Positions 25,322 to 38,200 of a stretch of 64,000 nt of DNA are shown piece by piece (the first letter of the stretch is position 1; each line of letters opens with the position of its first letter). The notes below the pieces were generated by a model. The model was not told the DNA's origin, made no database searches, and worked only from the letters and a program-made list of their open reading frames with translations. The DNA is taken from positions 14,556,678-14,620,677 of the forward strand of contig NC_092579.1 of assembly GCF_037975245.1 (NCBI RefSeq). Reading direction: 5' to 3'. This DNA is from Apostichopus japonicus. Taxonomy: Eukaryota > Echinodermata > Holothuroidea > Aspidochirotida > Stichopodidae. Made by a program: the position numbers and the translations under genes.

Positions 25322-28300
25322 TTAAACAAGTCTACCCACACAACTGTCACCAGAACATTCTTCTTCCAGAGGATATACATCGGGTATGACACTCATGTCT
25401 GTAGTAACTGTGAAATGTGTTCCATTCGGTGCAGGAAAAACAATCTAGAAATAAAAATACAAATCAAATATAATATAATATAATCATGATGATAATGATG
25501 TATTTCAGACTGTCAATTATCTAGGGGAAACCAATGGAGCTGTTACAGAGCTCTCTGAGCAAGCTTGGTTCATTGATTTTCCTTTAAAGCTATATTTTGA
25601 AAATATTACAGACACGGAGACATTGAGGACGTGGGTACGAACGTATTTGTGTATATACAGTGATAAGGACACATCGTTTATCCTTTCCTAACTAATCGAC
25701 AAGCCCTATTCCCTGGACGCCATGTCATGTCCAACCGGACAAGTAGAGATAAATTATCCTGGTGAAATAGCGAAAAAATCTTACCTCAATGAAAATTCCA
25801 ACCCATCCATTCGTAGGCTTTGCAAGCGTGGTCTCAAATTCAACTCCCTACAATGAAAAACAAAGAAACTGTGAGTTTAACTATATAGTTCTTTGCTTTT
25901 TATGCAACGTGCTATTCCTGACTGTTTAACAAATATAAAAATGATTCTTCCCATTTGTTAAAATTAGTTCATTAAAGAATGACTTTGGGCACTGTGTGTT
26001 ATAAAATACTGCTGACAGTCCAAGTTGCATTTCAAGACCACTTTTATTTTATTTATTTATTTATTATTATTATTACTTGGGGGCCAAAAGCTAAGTACCT
26101 GAGGGTCATCAATTAGAGTGGCTTGACTGCTATTCTAACTCACGGAATATTATGTCAGCTCCTCAGAAAATATTGGTTGAATATAAAGTACTTTTATGGC
26201 CTCAAATATCATGTTTATAAAGCATTACAAACTTGAAAAGAACAAATGGTGTTTAATGTTATCCAGGGTTGCCTTTTGTTGATAGGACGCTGAAAAAAAC
26301 ATGATTTGGTTGAGTTATTAGAATTTATAAAACACTAGGCTAACATTAACATTTACGCCTGCAGCTGACGTCATCATCAATTTAGCCTTAGAGGACCATA
26401 TTAGTTTTAGCATTCTATAAAGCTAAATATCTTGAAAGATATACTATCGCTCACTTTTTCTTACTTTTCTTTCTTTTCATTTTTCTCTTCTTCTTAGACT
26501 TAGACATCTCAAGACTAAACTTATGCCTAAAGTCGTCATTTAACAACTGCATGAAACATTAAGCAGTAAATCATGATAAAACACATAAATGTAGAGGAAA
26601 TTGTCCATAGCAACATGTTCGCATCCACCGATCTGTGCGTACTTGGCTGCACAGTGTAATTCAGTTGAGAGTACGCGCTGATAAGTACTGATATGTATGG
26701 AACGCGAAAAGGCAACACATTTGATGATAACCTTATCAGTAACGCCGTAGTAAAACTTGACAACCGATACGTAGAAACGTCGTAGTAAAATTAACAAGAA
26801 CGGCCCGATTAGCGACAACGTGCAAAATGTTATTTGTGACGCAAATATCGTTTTCGCGTTCCATAGATAAGGCTTGTATAGAAGTAGTTGGGTTAGAAAC
26901 TTAACAGCTGCAGTGGTAGAGACTTCAGTAGGATAACCTGTTCAATATGATGTAGTATGATATATTATGCTCACCGGATCATCGGTTTTAGTTTTCTGGA
27001 ATAAGACTGACTGTGGTATACTTTCTGACATGTTTACACTTTTTGCAATCCTGAGTCGAAAATCACGTCTGGAAAGAAAATCATTTCATAGAAAGAAAAC
27101 AAGAATCTTCATAAAAGCATTAGGACTTTGGACAAAACAAATCATCATTAAATTAAAAAAAAATATATTGTTGACAAAAAGACAAATACTTAACTTTGAA
27201 GAGAGTCGTTATGCAAATGTCGAAATAGCCAACACATACATACTTGATTATATGTCTAGCACGAGTTATAGAATAGGGTGAAACGAGAGGCTTAGGAAAA
27301 ACATCTGGGGATATTTTGAATGGGTCTTTCTCTCTTCAATTAACAAACTTTTGTATGGAATATTTAAATTTCTCAATCCTTTGAACTTTCTATAATTAAT
27401 GTTTCTTAACTAGATCACGCACTGATATTCTGTTCATTCATACTTAGTAAAGATACCTAAATCCTATTGGTCCATTCAGGTCAGCTGACCGTGCATGGTT
27501 AATCCTGTGAGTAACGCACGGTAAAATTACGGGGCATCACTTTAATAAATCTTTGGTTATATGTAACCAAAAATGTTTTGTTTTATGATTTTTCCCCCAC
27601 ACAAATGGTAGTGTATGAATGAACGGGGTTAATCAACGGTCTAGCGTGCGTTACTCACAGGATTAATGCACTCCGGGTGTTAATGCTATCGCTGGATGCA
27701 CTCGGGCTCTGCCCTCGTGCATCGCTTGCATTATCCCCCGATCGTGCATTAATCCTGTGAGTAACGCACGCTAGACCGTTGATTAACCCCTTATTCAATC
27801 CAATCCGTGGTTCGTTAAATGCGTTCTGTCTAATTGAACATAAATTTATGCATCCTCTCCTTGGTACAGACTTCACTGTGCTTAGTGTATACCACTTACC
27901 TCGCGTCAGTAGGTGTATCAGCGACCCATTTGGTAAATGACAACGGTCTTAAGTTAGTCTTGATGGACACGGTCACGGCAAGGTCGGTCTAATTAAATGT
28001 AAAATATTTGAAGTTAAAATAAACAACACCTCTAACAGATATTCTTCCTATATAACTTCATTTCATATCTGTAACGTTGTGCAGTCATTTCACCACTTGA
28101 TCACTAACCATGTGTTTATTTCGTTTTATTGCTGTCACAGCTTAACAGTCATAAAAGTCTGACCTTACCAAAATAAATAAAAAAGTCCGCTATTTGTTCA
28201 GTTTTACCAAATTGTTAAATTAATCTATATTAATTTAATAATCAGACTTTTTTTCCATTTTAGTCATTATCGTATTCAATTCCATACCTCTGTTAAATTC

Positions 28301-31300
28301 CATCTGACATCGGGTAGCGGCCACTTCTATAAAAAGCAAAAAAAAAATACTTAGTTCATAGCAAATAATGTTTATTTACTTTGGGTTTGTATATATTCAA
28401 ATCAATGCACCGAAGGACGCACATAAGAACTACAATTCCTACACGTCTAAACGATGATGAATATTCAACAGCCAGCCTACATAATAATGATTATATTGAG
28501 GTGGAACGGATGAATGTTTCGTCTCACTATATGACCAAACTGATTTTCGTTCTTTGAGTTTGTTCTAAATTTTTAGTTTTTGAATAATTTCTTAATTTTT
28601 AAGAAGCTTTTCCATTTATCATTTTTATGACGGCCAGCAACATCGCATAATGTCTGTGGAATAAAGGGCCACTCACAGCAGGGAGTTTTAAAATAACCTG
28701 TTCACAGCAGCTTTGACATGAACTGTGAAAATGACATCATATTTAATTAATGGTAGGACATATATCATCATCACACTATGACATTTACTGATAGTATTTA
28801 GGCCTACATATATACACTGTATATTTCTCTATACTGGACCAGACCGTTCAAAAAGATTGTAGGTATAAACTGTTCTGTTTATATGATAATTGCATGCATG
28901 AAAATGCAGGTCTTTATTTAACATACTGCTAAATAGCAAACTCCAAGATTTAAGAAATAAGAAATTATCAAAATAATGATAAAGAAGTATCGTGAAATGA
29001 ATCAAAGATCACTTGTGTTCAAATTAACTTCAACAGGCTCAAATTGTATTTTTTTTTTTATGGTTTCTAATACTAAGTGTATTTTCACTCTAATGCTACA
29101 TATTTCAATTTCGGGAACAATTTGGAGGGCAAAGACCTCATGAGAATTAATTTTGAAACATTGTAGTGAACTTTTATTGCACTCATATTTTGGAGGTAAT
29201 ATTTATCACCTTTACGATAGGATACAACGGTTTATTGAACCTGTCTCGATACACATCTTACGATTTTTTTTAAATGTTATCTTACCTCTTCCACTGAGAG
29301 TATAAATCCTGTGAAATCATTAACCATGCGATTCCAACTTCCTAAGAGAGAATTATCGGTGTTTGGATAAATTCTGTGATAAAATACAAGACAAGAAGAG
29401 AGCAAATTTACAAGTTAATTCTAATACATCTTTTATGAGTAGTAACAACTGTTATACTTCATCCAATGCACTCATCCAATGCACTCACCCAATGCACTCA
29501 TCTAATGCACTCATCTAATGCACACATCCAATTCACTAATCCAATGCACGCATCTAATGCACTCATCTAATGCACACATCCAATTCACTCATCCAATGCA
29601 CTCATCTAATGCACTCATCTAATGCACACATCCAATTCACTCATCCAATGCACTCATCTAATGCACTCATCTAATGCACACATCCAATTCACTCATCCAA
29701 TGCACTCATTTAATGCACACATCCAATGCACTCATCCAATGCACTCATCTAATGCACTCATCTAATGCACACATCCAATTCACTCATCCAATGCACTCAT
29801 CTAATGCACTCATCTAATGCACACATCCAATTCACTCATCCAATGCACTCATCCAATGCACTCATCCAATGCACACATCCAATTCACTCATCCAATGCAC
29901 TCATCTAATGCACTCATCTAATGCACATATCCAATTCACTCATCCAATGCACTCATCTAATGCACTCATCTAATGCACACATCCAATTCACTCATCCAAT
30001 GCACTCATTTAATGCACACATCCAATGCACTCATCTAATTCACTCATCCAATGCACTCATCTAATGCACTCATCCAATGCACACATCCAATGCACTCATC
30101 CAATGCACTCATCCAATGCACTCATCTAATGCACACATCCAATGCACTCATCCAATACACTCATCCAATGCACTCATCCAATGCACTCATCCAATGCACT
30201 CATCCAATGCACTCATCTAATGCACTCATCTAATGCACACATCCAATTCACTCATCCAATGCACTCATCTAATGCACACATCCAATTCACTCATCCAATG
30301 CACTCATCTAATGCACTCATCTAATGCACACATCCAATTCACTCATCCAATGCACTCATTTAATGCACACATCCAATGCACTCATCCAATGCACTCATCT
30401 AATGCACTCATCTAATGCACACATCCAATTCACTCATCCAATGCACTCATCTAATGCACTCATCTAATGCACACATCCAATTCACTCATCCAATGCACTC
30501 ATTCAATGCACTCATCCAATGCACACATCCAATTCACTCATCCAATGCACTCATCTAATGCACTCATCTAATGCACATATCCAATTCACTCATCCAATGC
30601 ACTCATCTAATGCACTCATCTAATGCACACATCCAATTCACTCATCCAATGCACTCATTTAATGCACACATCCAATGCACTCATCTAATTCACTCATCCA
30701 ATGCACTCATCTAATGCACTCATCTAATGCACACATCCAATGCACTCATCCAATGCACTCATCCAATGCACTCATCTAATGCACACATCCAATGCACACA
30801 TCCAATACACTCATCCAATGCACTCATCCAATGCACTCATCCAATGCACACATCCAATACACTCATCCAATGCACTCATCTAATGCACTCATCCAATGCA
30901 ATCATCCAATGCACTCATCTAATGCACTCATCTAATGCACTCATCCAATTCACTCATCTTATGCACTCATCTAATGCACACATCCAATACACTCATCCAA
31001 TGCACTCATTCAATGCAATTAGCCAACCCTAAATTGAGTATTATTTATTTATGTTCTAACAATACAAACACGGATTTATAGCTACAAGTCGGAACAACTT
31101 TCTTGATTTAACAAGATCTATTCGACAATTGTTTTTACTCTTTATTTTAATAAATTGTATTTACTTTTTCTTTTAATAAATTGTATTTACTTACCTTAAA
31201 AAAACTGGTTCTTTCATTGATTGGTAGAAGTACTTAGTGCAATCAGGCATGTACTGTTCATCGTTACTTGATAGAACAATATATTTCGGCATCGTTAAAA

Positions 31301-31971
31301 ATTTGTTATATGCTTCATTGATTTGGGAAAAAGAAAACAGAATAAATATAAGATTAAGTTCATTAAGTATTTCAGGTTTATACATAACAGAAGAAGGAAC
31401 TTAAACAATAACACGAAACAGGGTTTCTGAAGGGAGCACGTGTTTACCACGTCATACAACACTGGCGAACCTTTCAAGAACTCTTAACTTTCAATTGTTT
31501 TATTTGTTTTATCTCTTAGATCAGTTCAATGCATGAGTGGTTTTCTCAACTTCGCAAAAACATCATGGAGGAGCTATATAGGATACGTTAAATCTTTTAA
31601 CGAAATTTATCCAGAATTACAATGAAATTTGAATCCAAGTTATAAAAAAGTTACTCATACCCAAAGGTTCCAATACGCTGAGTATAGACTCCCTTGTTGG
31701 TTCATCAATATAGTGTGTAATGTTCTGTTCCCAGTACGGTGATATTCCCCAAGAATAACCACCCAAAGATCTCTGCTGGTGTTTAAGATTCTGCAAATCA
31801 TAATATAGAATTAAATAATTGTATTTTGGTTATCAGTGGTATAACCAAATTTAACACGATTAAATCATTGTTAACTGTTAACTTTCATGGATAAGCTGAT
31901 TCACCAGATTGATTTCCAGACTTATCAAAGAAATACAAAACTTACGATAATGCAATCATTTCTTCTACTAC

Positions 31972-32025
<54 letters not shown>

Positions 32026-34812
32026 AGTATAACATATAGCTCTCTCAGCGAGCCTATGTAATATATTGGTTGCAAGTGAGATAAATATATAATCCATAAG
32101 CAATATTCCGATAATATAATATATATATATAATTTATAGTTAAAATTCATGTTTGTATTTTCAAGCTATACGTTGCAATTTTTTTGCTGGTATTCCTTAA
32201 CGTTTTTTTTATGGCATCACCAGTCACGTGACTACAAGTGCGACATTATATCAATTTACACTTACTTTTACGAAGTTTAAATTTCCGTAAACCAACGGAG
32301 CTATACCGACTATACGGTCGTCGACCGCTGCAGTCAACCACGTGACCCAACCTCTCTGCGAAAGGAGAAAAAATGCACCATATTAAGTTTAAAGAGATGG
32401 CATACATTGAAATTAACAATGAAATATGAAGAGGCAGATGAAAGGTAAATCCATTCTATATCAAATGCAGTATGCCCTGGGAGATACAGCACATTGTCAC
32501 TATATGGTAGTAGTAATGAAAACAGTTGAAAATATACATATGGTATACAGGAAAACCTCGGTGGAATATTAAATGTATAGGCTACACAACATTGTAAAAC
32601 ACCTTAATGCAAACCTAGGTTAGGCTTTCATTTGCAAGTTTAAAAGGAAACATTAACAATTGATTCTGTTTTCTTAGTATGACCGTTTTTAATCCATTCG
32701 ATAGAATGCATTTACTTTTAGTTTTACATCCTTTTGAAAGAAACTGTTATGAATTCTACTTCGTTTTCTTCGTTTCAAAAGTCATGAAAATATTCATTTC
32801 TGTTAAGGAAGTAACGACTATGCTATCACATTTTTCCTGCATATGGCTTTGAAATTGCTCTGACTTCGTTGTATCTCGCTATGTGTTGTATCAAATGTCG
32901 TTTGCTATATTGCTATGTAACGTCAACTTCTCTTTAAAACAAATGTTATACCGGCGCGATAATTTCCGCGTCCCTTGTACTGCTAACAGCATTTCCTGTT
33001 CATAAAATGTCTGACTCGATTCAAATCCTGTATTCTAGTGTGGTTTTACAATGCCAACAGCACTTATTGAATCTTCCAATAGTATTTTACAATTTCCTTT
33101 CTATTATTTCCATGTATATTAATTCAGCACGATTTACCTCTTCAACTCGTCACTGCATAGTACCGTAATTCTCGCATGAGTATTGAACATAGTTACATTG
33201 AAATGTGCCATATAAGACATACCGTTGAGGTTCAGATGTAGTTATGAAGATGTATGTCAAAATGTGCTTCAAAATAAACATAGAAACCGATGTGATGACA
33301 ATCAAGTATAATCTTACTTCATAAAAAGTTCATTTATTTATACATAATATACATTAATTCGCTTATTTATTTATTCACCATTCGTTCACGGTCTTTCGGT
33401 TATGTGCTCATTCATGAATGCATGCATTCATGGTTTATGATTTTATTCAGTCATGCATACATTCATTCATGCATTCATTTATTCATGCATTCATTTATTC
33501 ATTAGTACATTCATTCATTTATTCATTCATTTATTCGTTCATTCGTTCTTTCGGTTATTCGCTCATTAATGAATGCATATATTTATGGTTATTGATTTAT
33601 GTTTCCATTCAGTCATGCATACATTTATTCATTCATTAATGCATTCATTTATTCATTCATTCATTCGTTCGTTCATACGTTCTTTCGGTTATACGCTCAT
33701 TAATGAATGCATGCATTTATGGTTTATTGATTCATGCGTTCCTTCAGTCATGCATTCATTCGTTTATGTCAAGACAATTTAGTGACATTTGAATGAAAAT
33801 TTGAGAGATTATTATTCATATTGCATTCTTTCATTCGATAATTGTCCTTTTGTTCTTTTGATTATCTTTTGATTGGTTCATTTTGTGTTTGTTCACTGAT
33901 ACATTCAATCATCCACACATACACGCTTTCATTCATTCATTCATTCTTTCATTCATTCATTCATTCATTCATTCATTCATTCATTCATTTTTCCTTTCCA
34001 TATTTCGGTGTCATATAGTACATGCATGCATTTGTTCCATTCGTTTAGTCGTTCATTTGTTGAATATTTCATTACCATAGTTTATTAGTTAACTCTTTCA
34101 CTAACGCATTCATTCAATCATTCATTTATTTGAAGTTATCCCGCAGACTGCCCTCATTATTTCAAAATATGAAAGTTCAAATTCAATCCAAACTAAAAAG
34201 CTGTTGCTTTTTTTCTCCAAAACTACTAATTTGCATCAACCCTAGGTTTTACGTCTCCTAACCACCCTACTTTCAAATGCCAAATCTCATGTACTTTCCA
34301 TCTATAAGGTATTGGCCTGTCACCAAGTCCTAGTTCAATACTGTAAACACAGTGATGCTCTGTAAACATCTGGTGACTTGTTTTTAGCTTCCCAATATAA
34401 CCCTGCAGGGCTCATTACACGTAAACGAGTCAGATAACATATTCTAATCTCCTGTCTATCTGTCTAAAGGAATATAAGCCAATGAGAATTTCATTGTTTA
34501 CTATATATACATTTCTTACTTGTCTCTGTTTTTTATTCGTCATCAAATGGAATATAAAAACATCATTCACCCAGTAATAACACAATCCCCATCACGCACA
34601 GCGACGTTATAGGTCGGTATAATTTACTCCACAGCTTGCTAGCGCCGCCGTAAGTAGAGTCAATAACAGCATGTCGTATGAAAGCTCCATATCATTCTAT
34701 ATAGTGTTATTAATTTTTCTAAATAAAGATGTAAAGTCTGCTAAGGTTGATGTATCAGTGTTTTGTATAGAATGTTAGGTATGCACATCACGGCTGGGTT
34801 TCGGTTATTGGT

Positions 34813-34843
<31 letters not shown>

Positions 34844-35199
34844 GAAAATCGTAATGAGTTGGAAAATCAAGAACAGTGAAAAAACTTTCAGCCTCCACCG
34901 GGATTCGAACCACGGGCCTTCCGCTCTGTACGCGGACACCCTAACCACTAGGCTATGGACGCTGATTGTATGTCCAGAGGTTCGAAACCGGTAAGGAAGG
35001 TCGTAATTCCACTGTAGGCGTTTGTCACCTGTATCGAACAATACTAGTTCTGGTTTTTGGTGACATATTTTGCCTTACTCTAGAGATCAAACATGATGCT
35101 ATCCAACTCGAAATCATTTGTGATTCCTAAAGCCGGATCTCGAAAGAGATACTTTGAACAGACTTTATGTTAATGCAATGGAGGTAAACGACAATATAT

Positions 35200-35232
<33 letters not shown>

Positions 35233-38200
35233 TACACTGACGCTGAAAATGTTACTTTACAAAATAAATACTCCATACGGTATGTTCTCTTTGTATAGAA
35301 CCCTCCCTTATGCAATGGGCTTGAATTCACATTTTCATCGTAGTTAACAACTCTGCCGTTTTCTTTTTATCTGCATGATAACTCCACTCAACGTGACGTC
35401 ATTAAATAAACTACGGTAGTTAATAAAATCATAAACTGACATTTTGTTTGATATCGATTCGAAGTTTAATGACACTCACACGAGTGCCGGGATGCATTAT
35501 TCCATAACCCAAAGGCAATTATATTAAGATTCGTGTGGCTACAACCGGCCCTGAAGATAAATGAGACAATTTAATGAGGCAATTCGGTGTCATCTGTCAA
35601 GTATCGGCACTTGAAAAGATCTCCAATAGGATTTATTGGATAGATTAAGTTTCAGTTACCGATGTGTATATTGTGATTCCTTTACTTTTACTACCGTACA
35701 TTATATTAATATCGACGTGTAAGAAGGAAATATATTGTAAGACTCGGTGACAATTAGATTAGTTTTTATTTTAATATTTACTTTTGTTTTTTCATATTAT
35801 GATTTATTGGATTAACTTGATAGACTAAACAGTTCAATAAATTTGTCGTTGCAGATGGTTTATGTATATTATAGGCTTAAATATAGTCACCTAAACATGC
35901 GGTATATTACATCGCTCTATATATATCAAAATTTAGCTTGATACCTCGATCTGCACTTATACGTGGGTTTTGTCATTATTGAATGGGATTACACACTAAC
36001 AATAGGCCCAGTGGCACACTACTCTTTCATAAGTCAACGCAAAAAAACAAAACAAATTTTAATTACGTAATGTACAAAGTTTTGCCATTGATATAGGCTA
36101 TATCCCTTCCCTTTACTATCAGTAATGGATAGAAAATGATCTTCAGGCATAACGTAAGGAGATTTCAGTTTTGTATATAGTGTTGTAGTGCTATGATGCA
36201 TATTTAAGGCTGACGAGTTATTTACTCTGACTAATCCTCAAGGTTTAGTCAACTTTTAATGCTGCAGCTGCCGAACCATAGACGCCATTTTGTCTCTCTT
36301 TATGACATGCAATACACCAAACGCTACCAGGCATAAGCTGCCATACGTCCCTTCTCACTGCATGGTTACTAACATCTACCTATCTGACATCTATACAGAA
36401 GGTGGTATAGCGACACTACAAAGAAGTTCGACAAATTATCAAGAATATCAACAACAACAAAAGAGAAGAAAAATGAGATAAAGATCAGAAAATTGAGTTT
36501 GTTTCTTACTTCGGCTGCTCCGCTGACATAGAACCGAGTGACAGATTGGTCCGTGAAGTTGGTAACAGTGTCCATCGCACGGACCACAGACTGCAGGCAA
36601 AAAGACGAATATAAATATATAAAAAATTATCCGAATGAGTATCTGAGGCTTTCATTAAGTTTATTCTTTGCTCTCTTTTGTTTTACCAAAATTATTCTTT
36701 ACATTTATTAAAAATTGCCTTGCTTTTTATTTATGATTTTTAAATTTTTGGGGGGTATTTTTATTGTGTACTAATACTGCATTGACCTTCTCAAACATTT
36801 TGTTAAATCCAGGAAGCTTACATGGCCATCATACAAACTAGTTGTTACCGTGTCTTTTTTGCCTAAACCAGAACCATATAAATTCAAATATGAATCGATA
36901 TCAGCAGTATCATATCAAATGAGATTATACATTATAAGATAATTTCAAGGGAATGCTTAAATATATTGTAAGGATATATACCCAAATATAATAATAAATA
37001 TTAATATTATTTTACTTACTTTAACCATTGGAAATAGCGCAATGGAATGGTACTCGTCAACGGTACCTTCAAGAATTGCGCGAAGAGTATACGCTATGAT
37101 GCTAGCGCCTGATCGAGATTTCCTTTCGGGATCATTCTGTAAAGAAGACCAAAAAAAGGTTGTTGAAAAGAAGTATTTTTGTTTAACAGTCAACACTTCA
37201 AAATATCGGAAAGTATGTTAGAACGTTATAAAGTGTTACTGTTAAGCCCATTCCACTCGCTTCCAATACATTTACTTAACGAAATTAAAAATTAATAACT
37301 TAAATTTACTATCTACATGTGTATCAATCACATATGTCAGCCGACGATAATTAAATCAATGGTCATTAATCAGAAAGATCTTATACTTTCTGAAAATAGG
37401 CATCGGCTCAGCCTAATATTTTTGATATATAACTTCCCAAATTTACTAGCCGGTAAACAATAATGCATAAGTTAAACTGATAACGAAATGAAATGAAACA
37501 TCGCACGCATCACTTACTGTGAATGTTATTGGTTCGTTGGGTACCTGTTTTAGAACTGCAGTGACTCTGTGGGAGAAAACATAAATATAGAGATATTGTG
37601 AGTAGTTATTTTAGATATTAAATATTGCCGAAGGTGTAGTGTTGATGGTGATGTTGTATTGTCTTGTCTTGTCTTGTCTGTTCTTGACTTTTCTTGACGT
37701 GGCTTGTTTTGTCTCATCTTGATTTGCGACGCCTTGTCTGTTATTGTCTCGTCTCGTTATGTCATGTTTTGTCTTGTCCTTCACATATTGAGTTGTTCTA
37801 TCGTCTTGTTTGATACCTTTTCTTGACATTGTCTTTTCTCATATTGTCTCATCTTGTCTTGTATTTTTTTTCATTATATTGGCTTTCCATGCCTCGAGTT
37901 GTCCTGCCTTGATTAGTCATGTCCTGTTATTCTCGTATATGTTTGTCATGTCTCATCTCTTCTTGATGTGCTGTCTCATATTCTTGTGTATCTTGTATTT
38001 TCTTTCGCATCTAGTCTCGTCTTGTCTGTTCTAGTATTGTTTTGCCGTGTGCTGTCTCATCTCCTTGTGTATGTTGTATTGACTTTTCTCATCTAGTCTC
38101 GTCTTGTCTGTTCCAGTATTGTTTGCCGTGTGTTGTCTCATCTCCTTGTGTATCTTGTATTTTCTTTCGCATCTAGTCTCGTCTTGTCTGTTCTAGTATT

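Noticed and set aside
29459-31032. Plus-strand open frames of 60-101 codons with a repeating [10 protein letters not shown] peptide
   Set aside because: They are generated by the 13-bp minisatellite in intron 9 of gene 3; no start context, splice partners or non-repeat sequence.
34891-34962. Functional tRNA gene
   Set aside because: Two T-stem mismatches, one acceptor mismatch, an unlikely ACA anticodon, no T-run terminator close by, and a SINE-like body with a TA tail.
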